Origin: Ruminococcus sp. UBA4275
GTDB lineage: Bacteria; Bacillota; Clostridia; Oscillospirales; Ruminococcaceae
Length of the DNA stretch: 45,107 nucleotides
Direction of reading: 5' to 3'
Assembly: GCA_002395085.1 (NCBI GenBank)
Contig: DGVV01000140.1
Span: 1-45,107 of the forward strand
How positions within the stretch are numbered: the first letter of the stretch is position 1; every line of letters begins with the position of its first letter. Made by a program: the position numbers and the translations under genes. Of this stretch, positions 15,399 to 23,944 are shown piece after piece. The notes under the pieces were generated by a model. That model ran no database searches and had not been told where the DNA came from. It worked only from the letters and a program-made list of their open reading frames with translations.

Positions 15399-17762
15399 AT
15401 GGACTTTCGCACTCTTTTACAGAATGAATACGTCTTCCTCGACGGCGGCATGGGTACGATGCTGCATCTTGCGCCCGGTGAACTGCCGGAACGTCTCAAT
15501 CTGACACAGCCGGAACGTGTGGCTGCCGTTCACCGTGCCTACCGTGAAGCCGGTTCGCAGATTGTATATGCCAATACCTTCGGTGCAAATCCGCTGAAGC
15601 TTGCCGGTACAGGCGTGGATGCCGCAGAAAGTATCAAGGCAGCCATCCGCATTGCAAAGGATGCCGTCGGGGAGGATGTCTGTGTGGCACTCGACATCGG
15701 CCCGACGGGTCAGCTTCTGCCGCCTGCCGGTTCCATGACCTTTGAGGATGCCTATGAATCCTTCCGCGTGATGTGTCAGGCGGGACAGGAGGCGGGTGCA
15801 GACCTCGTGGTCATTGAGACGATGAGCGATCTGCTTGAGACAAAAGCCGCGCTGCTTGCCGCAAAGGAGCATACGGATCTGCCCGTGATTGTCACCATGA
15901 CATTCACCGAAAACGGCAGAACTTTCACCGGCTGCCCGATCTCCGCCGCCGCCATGACGCTGGAAGGTCTCGGTGCGGCTGCCATCGGCATCAACTGTTC
16001 CCTTGGCCCGCGTGAAATCCTGCCCATGATGCAGGAAATGGCTAAGTGGACGCGCCTGCCGCTGATTATCAAGGCAAATGCGGGTCTGCCTGATCCTGTG
16101 ACCGGTGAATATTTCCTCACACCGGAAGATTTCGCGGCGATTATGCCCGAATACGCTGCCTGCGGTGTGCAGATTTTCGGCGGATGCTGCGGCACGAATC
16201 CCGATTTCATCCGCGCTGTCTGCGAAAAGCTCCGCGGTACAAAGCGCGGCAGACGCCTTCTGACACCGGCAGCGGCGGTTTGTTCGGGTACGCGCACGGT
16301 GCTGCTCGATATGCCCCGCATCATCGGAGAACGCATCAACCCGACCGGCAAAAAGCGTATGAAGCAGGCGCTTCTTGACGGCGATTTCGATTATCTGCGC
16401 GGCGAGGCGATTTCGCAGACGGCTGCCGGTGCTGATATTCTTGATGTCAATGTCGGAACGCCGGGTATTGATGAAGCAGCAGTATTGCCGCAGGCGGTGC
16501 AGGCGATTCTGGAGGTTACAGACCTGCCGCTTCAGCTTGATTCCTCATCGCCCGCTGCACTCGAAGCCGCCCTGCGTATTTACCCCGGCAAGCCGATCAT
16601 CAATTCGGTCAACGGCAAAGAGGAATCCCTCGAAGCAATCCTGCCGCTGGTGAAGCATTACGGTGCGTGCATCGTCGGGCTGACGCTCGATGAAAACGGC
16701 ATCCCGCAGACTGCGGAGGAGCGCATTGCAATCGGAAGACGCATTATAGAACGTGCGGAAGCACTCGGCATTCCGCATCAGGATATTTTCCTCGACTGCC
16801 TCACGCTGACCGCATCAACCGGTGAAAGCGGACCTTCTGAGACGCTTACCGCCGTCCGGCGCGCACACGATGAACTCGGCGTGCAGACCGTGCTGGGTGT
16901 CTCGAACATCAGCTTCGGTCTCCCGAACCGTCCGCTCATCAACCGCAGCTTCCTCGCAATGGCGCTGCAAAGCGGGCTGACGCTGCCCATCATGAACCCG
17001 ATGGCGGAGGGCATGACCGATACTGTGCGCGCCTTCCGGATGCTGCGCGGCTTCGACGAAAACTGTCAGGCATTCATCGCGGCATATCAGGATATGACCC
17101 CGAATGCACCTGCCGCACCTGCGCAGGCATCGGGCGACCTCACCCTCGGCGGCGCGGTGATCCACGGTCTGCGGCAGGATGCTGCGCGTCTCACGGAGGA
17201 TGCGCTCAAAGAGCATGAGCCGCTCTCAATCGTTAATGACATTCTCATTCCGGCTCTGGATACCGTCGGCGCGGATTACGAGACCGGCAAGGTCTTTCTG
17301 CCGCAGCTCATTCAGGCGGCAACTGCCGCACAGAGTGCATTCGGCGTTCTCAAGCAGCACATGACTGCGCAGGGCGGCGGTCAGGCGGATAAGGGAAAGG
17401 TTGTCATCGCAACCGTGCAGGGCGACGTTCACGACATCGGCAAGAATATCGTGCGGCTGCTGCTTGAAAACTACGGCTACGATGTCATTGACCTCGGCAA
17501 GGATGTGCCGCCGCAGAAGATCGTTGATGCGGCAATTCAGCATCAGGTGAAGCTGGTTGGACTCTCCGCGCTCATGACCACGACAGTCGGTGCGATGGAG
17601 GAAACGATTAAGCTGCTGCACGAACAGTATCCCGAATGCAAAACAGTCGTCGGCGGTGCGGTGCTGACCGCGGATTATGCGGAGACCATCGGTGCGGACT
17701 GCTTCGGCAAGGACGCAAAGGCAACGGTCGATTACGCAAAGACCGTCTTTGGCGACGAATAA
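15399..17762 (+). CDS. metH: Cobalamin-dependent methionine synthase, three-domain form
   Basis: A 787-residue enzyme that transfers the methyl group of methyltetrahydrofolate to homocysteine through cobalamin. Domains in order: homocysteine methyltransferase (about 1-300), with zinc cysteines C200 (NCSLG) and C263-C264 (GGCCGTN); pterin-binding barrel (about 305-560), with RINPTGKKRMK and NVGTPGID; helical cap; and a cobalamin-binding Rossmann domain with the DVHDIGKNIV ligand loop, cobalt ligand H678. The fourth, reactivation domain of classical MetH (about 1,200 residues) is missing, and a separate gene at 14252 supplies it. AGGAGG lies just before the start. No cobalamin or SAM riboswitch is apparent in the 74 bp upstream. 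Confidence 0.95.
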   Translation: MDFRTLLQNEYVFLDGGMGTMLHLAPGELPERLNLTQPERVAAVHRAYREAGSQIVYANTFGANPLKLAGTGVDAAESIKAAIRIAKDAVGEDVCVALDIGPTGQLLPPAGSMTFEDAYESFRVMCQAGQEAGADLVVIETMSDLLETKAALLAAKEHTDLPVIVTMTFTENGRTFTGCPISAAAMTLEGLGAAAIGINCSLGPREILPMMQEMAKWTRLPLIIKANAGLPDPVTGEYFLTPEDFAAIMPEYAACGVQIFGGCCGTNPDFIRAVCEKLRGTKRGRRLLTPAAAVCSGTRTVLLDMPRIIGERINPTGKKRMKQALLDGDFDYLRGEAISQTAAGADILDVNVGTPGIDEAAVLPQAVQAILEVTDLPLQLDSSSPAALEAALRIYPGKPIINSVNGKEESLEAILPLVKHYGACIVGLTLDENGIPQTAEERIAIGRRIIERAEALGIPHQDIFLDCLTLTASTGESGPSETLTAVRRAHDELGVQTVLGVSNISFGLPNRPLINRSFLAMALQSGLTLPIMNPMAEGMTDTVRAFRMLRGFDENCQAFIAAYQDMTPNAPAAPAQASGDLTLGGAVIHGLRQDAARLTEDALKEHEPLSIVNDILIPALDTVGADYETGKVFLPQLIQAATAAQSAFGVLKQHMTAQGGGQADKGKVVIATVQGDVHDIGKNIVRLLLENYGYDVIDLGKDVPPQKIVDAAIQHQVKLVGLSALMTTTVGAMEETIKLLHEQYPECKTVVGGAVLTADYAETIGADCFGKDAKATVDYAKTVFGDE

Positions 17763-17772
17763 GGAGGACAAT

Positions 17773-18237
17773 ATGAAAGCACTGATTCAGAGAGTCCGGC
17801 ACGCATCCGTGACGGTGGAGGGGGAAGTCAAGGGCAGCATCGGCAGCGGATTTCTCGTGCTGCTGGGTGTGACGGAAACCGACACCGAAGCTGAGGTCAC
17901 GATGCTGACTGACAAGCTGCTGAAACTCCGGCTGTTCTCTGATGCCGACGGCAAAACGAATTGCAGCATTCAGGATGTGAACGGCGAACTGCTCATCATT
18001 TCGCAGTTTACATTGTGTGCAGACTGCCGCAAGGGGACACGTCCGAGTTTCTCGCACGCGGCAAAGCCCGATGAGGCAAACCGGCTGTATGAATTGTTCC
18101 TCGCACAGTGCCGCGCGGTCATTCCGCACGTAGACTGCGGTGTTTTCGGTGCGCACATGGATGTGGAACTGCTGAATGACGGTCCGTTTACGGTCATGCT
18201 GGATACAGATGACCTCAAAAAGCCGCGCAATCACTGA
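17773..18237 (+). CDS. dtd: D-aminoacyl-tRNA deacylase
   Basis: A 154-residue enzyme that hydrolyses D-amino acids from mischarged tRNA. The start MKALIQRVRHASVTV is typical of the family. The two active-site signatures are present: SQFTLCAD (residues 78-84) and NDGPFT (136-140, the G-P region that rejects L-amino acids). The start at 17773 follows AAGGAGG. It lies 10 bp after metH and is probably the last gene of that operon, since a new promoter follows at 18253. Confidence 0.96.
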   Translation: MKALIQRVRHASVTVEGEVKGSIGSGFLVLLGVTETDTEAEVTMLTDKLLKLRLFSDADGKTNCSIQDVNGELLIISQFTLCADCRKGTRPSFSHAAKPDEANRLYELFLAQCRAVIPHVDCGVFGAHMDVELLNDGPFTVMLDTDDLKKPRNH

Positions 18238-18252
18238 AAAGCCCTCTGCGGC

Positions 18253-18281
18253 TTGCAAAAATCGCGCAGATGTGTTATAAT
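18253..18281 (+). promoter_or_regulatory. Sigma-A promoter before the gtrA-like gene
   Basis: TTGCAA (18253-18258) and TATAAT (18276-18281) with a 17-bp spacer. It lies about 45 bp before the GtrA-like start codon and begins a new transcription unit after dtd. Confidence 0.82.
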
Positions 18282-18325
18282 ATCTCTGCTGCACAATATC
18301 AAATCAATCACGGAGGATAATCTCT

Positions 18326-18832
18326 ATGCTGGAAGCCCTGCTGCAATTTGCGCTGAAGCTGATGCCGAAGCCGATCAAAGATCTCTGGAACAAATACGAA
18401 AGCGCCCTGCGCTACTGCTATTACGGCTTCTGGACGACGGTTGTTTCCTATCTGGCGAAAGTGCTGGGCAAATGGCTGCTTGCACTCGCCGGATACAGTG
18501 TCAAGGAGACAGTTCCGAATCTTCTCAATACGACCTTCTCCTGGATCATCGCGGCAACATTTGCATTTTTCGTCAACAAAAAGTACGTATTCAAAAGCAA
18601 AACCGATACCAAAAAAGAGCTGTTTCATGAATTGTATACCTTCTACGGCGCACGCTTTGTTTCGTTCTTTCTGGAAATGTTCGTGATGTGGCTGACTACC
18701 GCGCACTGGGAGTGGAATTACTACCTGATGTCGTTCCTTTCGCAGTTCATCATCCTTGCAATCAACTATGTGTTCAGCAAACTGGTGGTGTTCCGCAAAG
18801 GCAGCGCAGCAAGGCAGGCGGAAAAAGAATAA
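18326..18832 (+). CDS. GtrA-family membrane protein
   Basis: A 168-residue protein with four predicted transmembrane helices, matching the GtrA family of small membrane proteins linked to export or flipping of lipid-linked sugars. Typical features are RYCYYGFWTTVVSYLA at the first helix, FAFFVNKKYVFKSK after the second, YGARFVSFFLEM at the third, and NYVFSKLVVFRKGS at the C-terminus. GGAGG precedes the start. It has its own promoter and no glycosyltransferase neighbour, so its substrate cannot be inferred. Confidence 0.9.
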   Translation: MLEALLQFALKLMPKPIKDLWNKYESALRYCYYGFWTTVVSYLAKVLGKWLLALAGYSVKETVPNLLNTTFSWIIAATFAFFVNKKYVFKSKTDTKKELFHELYTFYGARFVSFFLEMFVMWLTTAHWEWNYYLMSFLSQFIILAINYVFSKLVVFRKGSAARQAEKE

Positions 18833-18836
18833 TCAG

Positions 18837-18875
18837 AGCGGGATCCGGAGGCGAAAAGCTGCTTCGGGTCCCGCT
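18837..18875 (+). terminator. Hairpin after the gtrA-like gene, possible terminator
   Basis: AGCGGGA (18837-18843) pairs with TCCCGCT (18869-18875), and an imperfect inner stem extends it (45-52 with 61-68 of the same hundred). It follows the stop by only a few bases. There is no clean T run after it, so termination may be weak or factor-dependent. The ruvC promoter lies just downstream. Confidence 0.45.
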
Positions 18876-18918
18876 TCTGCAAAATATTATGAATTTTATG
18901 CAAATTAACAGAAAACAC

Positions 18919-18948
18919 TTGCAATTACAGGCGGTTTCATGGTATAAT
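18919..18948 (+). promoter_or_regulatory. Sigma-A promoter before ruvC
   Basis: TTGCAA (18919-18924) and TATAAT (18943-18948) with an 18-bp spacer, about 30 bp ahead of the ruvC start. It would drive ruvC, ruvA and the following genes. Confidence 0.8.
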
Positions 18949-18977
18949 AAAATGGAATGTACAGGGAGGCGGGAATC

Positions 18978-19457
18978 TTGCGCATACTCGGCATCGACCC
19001 CGGCTACGCGACAGTCGGATTCGGCATCACAGACTATCAGGGAATGGATTTTCGCACCGTGGAATACGGCGCAATCCTGACGCCTGCCCATACAGATTTC
19101 GGCGGCAGACTCGCACAGATCTATGAGGATATGTGTTATCTGCTGGATCATTATACCCCGCAGGCTGTCTCCGTCGAAAAACTCTACTTCACCAATAACA
19201 AGACAACCGGCATTGCGGTTGCGGAGGCACGCGGCGTGATTCTGCTTGCCTGTGCGCAGCGCAGTGTGCCGGTCTACGAATACACACCGCTTCAGGTCAA
19301 ATCCGCTGTGACCGGCTACGGGAAGGCGGAGAAGCGGCAGGTTATGGATATGACGCGCCGGATTCTGCATCTCGCGGAGATTCCAAAACCCGATGACGCC
19401 GCCGATGCACTTGCACTCGCGATCTGTCACGGGCATTGCGCCAGACCCGATTACTGA
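18978..19457 (+). CDS. ruvC: Holliday junction resolvase RuvC
   Basis: A 159-residue endonuclease that cuts Holliday junctions symmetrically, working with RuvAB. The four acidic active-site residues are visible: D7 (LGIDPG), E67 (VSVEKLYF), and D140 and D143 (DDAADALALA). I place the start at a TTG (18978), because GGGAGG lies eight bases upstream and the family begins exactly at M-RILGIDPG. The in-frame ATG at 18957 would add seven residues and place the ribosome site inside the gene. ruvA follows after 13 bp. Confidence 0.94.
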   Translation: MRILGIDPGYATVGFGITDYQGMDFRTVEYGAILTPAHTDFGGRLAQIYEDMCYLLDHYTPQAVSVEKLYFTNNKTTGIAVAEARGVILLACAQRSVPVYEYTPLQVKSAVTGYGKAEKRQVMDMTRRILHLAEIPKPDDAADALALAICHGHCARPDY

Positions 19458-19470
19458 AACGGAGGTACGC

Positions 19471-20073
19471 ATGATCGACCACATCCGCGGCAGGATCTGC
19501 TATAAGGAACTGAATCTTGTTGTGATTGAGTGCGGGGGCGTCGGATACGCCTGCCGCACCAGCATCCAGACAGCGGGGGCAGTCGGCAGAAATGACGACG
19601 AGGGAATGCTGTATACGAGACTGACCGTCCGCGAGGATGAGATTTCCCTTTACGGCTTTGCCAGCCGCAGCGAACGTGCCTGCTTCGATCAGCTTACATC
19701 GGTGACAGGCGTCGGACCGAAGGCGGCACTCGCCATTCTCTCCGACCTCACGCCTGACCGTTTTGCACTTGCCGTTGCAGGCGGAGACTACAAGACCTTT
19801 ACGAAGATCAAAGGCATCGGCACGAAAACGGCACAGCGCATCGTGCTGGAACTCAAAGACAAAGTTGCAAAATCTGTGCAGGCGGAGGGCTTGCCCGCAG
19901 CACCGGCCATGACCGGCAGCGGCAGCACCGAAGAAGCAATGGCTGCACTTCAGGTGCTGGGATATTCGCAGGGTGAGGTTGCCGGTGTACTCAGTACGCT
20001 GGATCCTGCGCTGCCTTCCTCGGAACTGATCCGTCTGTCGCTTCAGAAACTCGGCAAAAATATGTTTGGCTGA
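19471..20073 (+). CDS. ruvA: Holliday junction branch migration subunit RuvA
   Basis: A 200-residue protein that binds four-way junctions and loads the RuvB motor. It has the N-terminal OB fold (MIDHIRGRICYKELN, VGYACRTSIQT), the two helix-hairpin-helix motifs (LTSVTGVGPKAALAIL and FTKIKGIGTKTAQRIVLELKD), and a C-terminal three-helix RuvB-contacting domain after a short linker (EEAMAALQVLGYSQGEV). The start follows ACGGAGGTACGC. Its partner ruvB is not adjacent but lies 2.2 kb downstream beyond three unrelated genes. A hairpin overlaps the stop codon. Confidence 0.96.
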   Translation: MIDHIRGRICYKELNLVVIECGGVGYACRTSIQTAGAVGRNDDEGMLYTRLTVREDEISLYGFASRSERACFDQLTSVTGVGPKAALAILSDLTPDRFALAVAGGDYKTFTKIKGIGTKTAQRIVLELKDKVAKSVQAEGLPAAPAMTGSGSTEEAMAALQVLGYSQGEVAGVLSTLDPALPSSELIRLSLQKLGKNMFG

Positions 20074-20106
20074 TCCGGCAAAGCCGGTCAGATACTGGAG
20101 GACATT

Positions 20107-20751
20107 ATGAAACCAACAGTCAAACTTGGAATTTTGCTCGCAGGTGCGGGCTGCACTGTTTTATGCAGCTTCAGCGTATTTCTTCTGACACAGCCCAAAG
20201 CACAGGCAAAGGCTGTGCTGAAGCGCTTTTATAAAGAATGCCGTGCAGCGGATACGGCAGGTATGATGCGCGATTCCCTGCTTGATGAGCTGTATCCCTG
20301 CTGGGAAAGCTTCTCGGATGACAGCTATTCCGGCGAACCAATCACGGAGGATGCGCTCCGGCATTTTGCGGAGGACATCCGCGGACACAGGCATCTTGAG
20401 ATCACAGGCTGCGAAAATGCTGCCGCGGACTACGAGAAAAGTGCAGCGGCTGCCCGTCTGAATCAGGAGCGGGAAAAGGTGTATGCCGAAAAGCTGGCGG
20501 AAAAGGGCTTTGAGATCGAACTGGATCCGGAGGGGACGGAACAGTTTATCGCATACCTTGATCAGGTGAAGGATGCGTACCGCTTTCAGATCCGCTGGAA
20601 GGAAAACGGCAAATGGATCGGGCAGGAGAATGAAGAAACGGCCGCGGTTGTGATGTACGGCGGCGTCTGGCTTGTGGATCCCTACACGCAGAATGTACTG
20701 CTGCCGGTGATACGCGATCCGGATGAGATCGAAAATGAGACAGAACCCTGA
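20107..20751 (+). CDS. Membrane-anchored hypothetical protein
   Basis: A 214-residue protein with an N-terminal hydrophobic helix (about residues 8-28) that may be a signal anchor, then an acidic, largely helical extracytoplasmic domain. Charged helices (EKSAAAARLNQEREKVYAEK) precede a beta-rich end (YRFQIRWKENGKW, AAVVMYGGVWLVDPY). The general shape recalls NTF2-like extracellular domains, but I cannot make a firm assignment. GGAGG precedes the start. It is the first of three genes lying between ruvA and ruvB. Confidence 0.75.
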   Translation: MKPTVKLGILLAGAGCTVLCSFSVFLLTQPKAQAKAVLKRFYKECRAADTAGMMRDSLLDELYPCWESFSDDSYSGEPITEDALRHFAEDIRGHRHLEITGCENAAADYEKSAAAARLNQEREKVYAEKLAEKGFEIELDPEGTEQFIAYLDQVKDAYRFQIRWKENGKWIGQENEETAAVVMYGGVWLVDPYTQNVLLPVIRDPDEIENETEP

Positions 20752-20812
20752 TTTATGGGCATAACATATAACTATTTCATTTGATTTTGATGAGAAAAGG
20801 GAGGATTACACC

Positions 20813-21538
20813 ATGAATCTCGATGAGTTACTGAAGGAAGCGATCACCAAACCTGAAAAGCGTTCTCTGTTCCTGCAAATGCTGATCAAGAGCGATGTGT
20901 ATGTGATTTGCAAGCGTCCGGTCAAGCAGGATGAGATCAACGGCGGTATCTCGATGGAACTGGTCACAACCCAGAACCCGAACGGCGATATTTTCATCCC
21001 GTTCTTCACGAGTTACCGTTCCCTTCAGCAGTTTGCCAAGCGCTATGTCAACTGCTACCGCCTGAACTGTCTGCGCCTGTTTGACCTGATTCAGTCGGCA
21101 AATGCGGTGCTGAATCCGAATTCCTACGGCAAGGAGTTTTCCTCGCAGGAGATCAAAAGCATTCTCATGGTGGCGCGTAATCTCAATATTCCTGCCATCT
21201 CCATGAAGGAGGAGGAAACCATTGAGTACCGCAAATGTGAGAAGAATGTCGATCATCTGCTGCGCCCGCTGATCCGCTACCTCGCAAGGCAGGCAAATGT
21301 CGATGCCTGTTATCTGGTCGAGATGATCCGCGGATGCGAACGGCCGCAGACACTCTTTGTCTTTGACATGAGCGGAAACACCCGCAAACTGTTCTTCCCG
21401 CTGTCCAAGTATATGCAGTCTTATACAAAGTCCGGCGACAGTCTGGTGTTTATCAGCCTTGAAGAATCTGCTGCCAAAAAAGCAGTGGACGGTATTGAAC
21501 CGTTTTATATCCGCAAAAAGCGCTTCTTTGAGCGCTGA
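20813..21538 (+). CDS. SseB-family domain protein
   Basis: A 241-residue soluble protein. The N-terminal half resembles the SseB N-terminal domain: a short helical start, VYVICKRPV, then GDIFIPFFTSYRSLQQFAKR, the usual 'value in, checked against a limit' strand-turn pattern. The C-terminal half (about 150-241, with YLVEMIRGCERPQTLFVFDMSG) may be the SseB C-terminal domain. The role of bacterial SseB-like proteins outside secretion systems is not well defined. GGGAGG precedes the start. No secretion genes are nearby. Confidence 0.7.
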   Translation: MNLDELLKEAITKPEKRSLFLQMLIKSDVYVICKRPVKQDEINGGISMELVTTQNPNGDIFIPFFTSYRSLQQFAKRYVNCYRLNCLRLFDLIQSANAVLNPNSYGKEFSSQEIKSILMVARNLNIPAISMKEEETIEYRKCEKNVDHLLRPLIRYLARQANVDACYLVEMIRGCERPQTLFVFDMSGNTRKLFFPLSKYMQSYTKSGDSLVFISLEESAAKKAVDGIEPFYIRKKRFFER

Positions 21539-21591
21539 AACACCGCATTCCCAAAAAACGATATATCTGACAGAGAGGAGATCATTCCGCT

Positions 21592-22233
21592 ATGCCGCCG
21601 AGAAGCAAACCTTCCAGTTCCCACAGTTCGCATTCGAGACCTTCCGGTTCCGTACACCGTCCGCGTTCCTCGCACAGTTCCTCATCGCATCACCGCAGCA
21701 GTTACGGCGGTTCGTATCACCGCCCGCGCAGACGGCGTTCGTATTACAGCCGCAGCTACGGCGGATACGGTTCCGGATATGGTTACGGCGGCTCCGGATG
21801 CAGCCTGCCCGGCTGCATTGGTACACTTGCAGCGCTGGCGTTGATTGTGATAATTGCAGGCGGCGCTCTTTACTTTAACAGCAAGCGCGGGGATTCCGTG
21901 CAGCAGGGCGGCAATGCGCAGAGCGGGTATCATCAGCAGCAGACTGAAACACAGGATTCTATCTATGTAGAGCCGCTGAAGCGCAGCGTAGAATGGTCGG
22001 AGCAGTATGAATGCTACTACGATCAGCCGACAGACAGCTATTTCTTCAAAAATACAGAAGTTTCACCGGCAATCTGGCAGTATTGGTTTGAGGGTGTCTC
22101 CTCTGACTACGGCGATTTTGGCTGGATGGAATGGGATGTTCCCGAACAGCGCTGGTATGTGCAGACCGGCGAATATGACTGGGAACCCCTGCCGGAAAGC
22201 AAATATACGAGCAGTATGTGGCATTTTGACTGA
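21592..22233 (+). CDS. Low-complexity Ser/Arg/Tyr/Gly-rich membrane protein
   Basis: A 213-residue protein in three parts. Residues 1-72 are low complexity, rich in Ser, His, Arg, Tyr and Gly, with RRRRS and repeated YGG/YGSGYG units. One transmembrane helix follows (about 75-95, GTLAALALIVIIAGGALYF). The rest is an acidic, aromatic extracytoplasmic domain (tryptophans in YWFEGVSSDYGDFGWMEWD and near the end). No family is recognised. The basic tail would be cytoplasmic under the positive-inside rule and could bind nucleic acid or form assemblies; that is inference. A GAGAGGAG ribosome site precedes the ATG. Confidence 0.72.
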   Translation: MPPRSKPSSSHSSHSRPSGSVHRPRSSHSSSSHHRSSYGGSYHRPRRRRSYYSRSYGGYGSGYGYGGSGCSLPGCIGTLAALALIVIIAGGALYFNSKRGDSVQQGGNAQSGYHQQQTETQDSIYVEPLKRSVEWSEQYECYYDQPTDSYFFKNTEVSPAIWQYWFEGVSSDYGDFGWMEWDVPEQRWYVQTGEYDWEPLPESKYTSSMWHFD

Positions 22234-22272
22234 GCTGACAGTCTGATGCAGAGAATCGGAGATGGATACATT

Positions 22273-23361
22273 ATGATACAAACAGGACAACCGGTCTACG
22301 AGCCGGAGGAGCAGGAGGAGCGCATCTCTGCGCCGGAACTGCTGCCGCAGGACGGAGATCTGGAAGTCTCGCTCCGTCCGAAGTCTTTGCAGGATTACAT
22401 CGGGCAGGATAAGGTCAAGGAGAATCTGGCAGTCTACATCGAAGCTGCAAGACGCCGCGGCGAACCGCTCGATCATGTGCTGCTTTACGGTCCGCCGGGA
22501 CTCGGCAAAACGACACTGTCCGGCATCATTGCACATGAGCTGGGCGTCAATCTGCGCATTACATCCGGTCCGGCAATCGAAAAGCCCGGTGATCTTGCCG
22601 CACTGCTGACGAATCTCGGCAGGGGAGATGTGCTGTTTGTGGACGAAATCCACCGCCTTTCGCGTGCGGTAGAGGAGATTCTCTATCCCGCAATGGAAGA
22701 CCGCGCACTCGACATCATGATCGGAAAAGGGCCTTCCGCACGCAGCATCCGTGTGGATTTGCAGCCGTTTACGCTGGTCGGTGCGACAACCCGTGCCGGT
22801 CAGCTGACTCCGCCTCTGCGTGACCGCTTCGGCATCGTGCAGCGGCTGGAACTCTATTCGCCGGAGCAGCTCTGCGACATCATCCGCAGAAGTGCCATGC
22901 TGCTGGACATCCCCTGTGAACCTGACGGCGCAATGGAGCTTGCGAAGCGTTCACGCGGGACACCGCGCATTGCGAACCGGCTGCTGCGGAGAGTCCGCGA
23001 TTTTGCCGATGTCATGGGCGGGGGCGTCATCGACCGCAAAACAACCCGCCTCGCCCTCGAACGCCTCGAAATCGACGAACTGGGGCTGGATAAACTCGAC
23101 ATCCGGATGCTGGATATGATGATCCGCGGCTATCACGGCGGGCCGGTCGGGCTGGAGACACTTGCTTCGGCAATCGGTGAGGAGGCCGTGACGCTGGAGG
23201 ATGTCTGCGAGCCGTATCTGATGCAGCTTGGTATGCTTTCGCGCACGCCGCGCGGCAGATGTGCAACACTGCTGGCATATCAGCATCTGGGGTATCCGGT
23301 GGATAACAATGTCATCGGGCAGCAGTATTCGCTCTCCGATATGATGAACGGTGCATCCTGA
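22273..23361 (+). CDS. ruvB: Holliday junction branch migration ATPase RuvB
   Basis: A 362-residue hexameric AAA+ motor that drives branch migration with RuvA. Visible elements: SLRPKSLQDYIGQDKVKENL at the start of the ATPase domain, Walker A GPPGLGKTT (near residue 73), Walker B LFVDEIHRL, sensor 1 LVGATTRAGQLTPPLRDRFG with the arginine finger region, and a C-terminal winged helix (GGPVGLETLASAIGEE, RTPRGR). I chose 22273 over an ATG at 22246 because the latter has no ribosome site. An N-terminal extension of about 30 acidic residues precedes the core. Three unrelated genes separate it from ruvA. Confidence 0.97.
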   Translation: MIQTGQPVYEPEEQEERISAPELLPQDGDLEVSLRPKSLQDYIGQDKVKENLAVYIEAARRRGEPLDHVLLYGPPGLGKTTLSGIIAHELGVNLRITSGPAIEKPGDLAALLTNLGRGDVLFVDEIHRLSRAVEEILYPAMEDRALDIMIGKGPSARSIRVDLQPFTLVGATTRAGQLTPPLRDRFGIVQRLELYSPEQLCDIIRRSAMLLDIPCEPDGAMELAKRSRGTPRIANRLLRRVRDFADVMGGGVIDRKTTRLALERLEIDELGLDKLDIRMLDMMIRGYHGGPVGLETLASAIGEEAVTLEDVCEPYLMQLGMLSRTPRGRCATLLAYQHLGYPVDNNVIGQQYSLSDMMNGAS

Positions 23362-23374
23362 CGGAGGAGACATC

Positions 23375-23944
23375 ATGAGTCTGATACCTTCTCACAATTT
23401 CAAACACAATCAGGCGATACCGTCTCCGGAAGGGCTGATCAACGGTCAGTCGCTGGGGACGGTATCAGGCATGAAATTCGGGCTTTCGACTGTCAGCTAC
23501 AGCGGCTGTGAGGTCATTGCAGTATACAATGCGCTGCTTCTGCGCAGCCGCCGCACAGATTTTGTGACTGTGGCGCGGTATATGGAGCGTTTCCGCGTTA
23601 TGCTGGGCTTCTGGGGGACAAATTTCCTCTCGCTGGGACATTGCCTCCGGCATTTCGGCATCCGTGCAAAGCGCATCCGCAGCAAGCAGAAGATGCGTGC
23701 CGCACTTGCAGAAGATCAGGTCTGCCTGTACGTCTTCTGGGTCGGGAAACGGTTTCGTTCGCCGGTGCATACGGTCTGTATGCGAAAAGCGGGTGAGGGG
23801 CGCATTCTGGTCTGGAATGCCTATAACCGCTGCGGTCATGTCATCAATGTGCCGGAAGACGATTATCTTCGCAGACACATGATCTTCGGATATATCACCG
23901 AAAAACCGGCGGCGGATGACGGAGGGAAAAGCTATGGCGTTTGA
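23375..23944 (+). CDS. Papain-like cysteine peptidase fold protein (putative)
   Basis: A 189-residue soluble protein. C45 in YSGCEVIAVYNAL at the start of a helix, H132 in SPVHTVCM and N148 in LVWNAYN are in the order and spacing of a papain/C39-type Cys-His-Asn triad, with an LGHCLRHFGI helix between. This points to a peptidase or related transferase fold, but I identify no substrate, signal peptide or partner. GGAGG lies seven bases before the ATG at 23375. It overlaps the next gene by 11 bp, so the two are probably translated together. Assignment rests on motif pattern only. Confidence 0.5.
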   Translation: MSLIPSHNFKHNQAIPSPEGLINGQSLGTVSGMKFGLSTVSYSGCEVIAVYNALLLRSRRTDFVTVARYMERFRVMLGFWGTNFLSLGHCLRHFGIRAKRIRSKQKMRAALAEDQVCLYVFWVGKRFRSPVHTVCMRKAGEGRILVWNAYNRCGHVINVPEDDYLRRHMIFGYITEKPAADDGGKSYGV

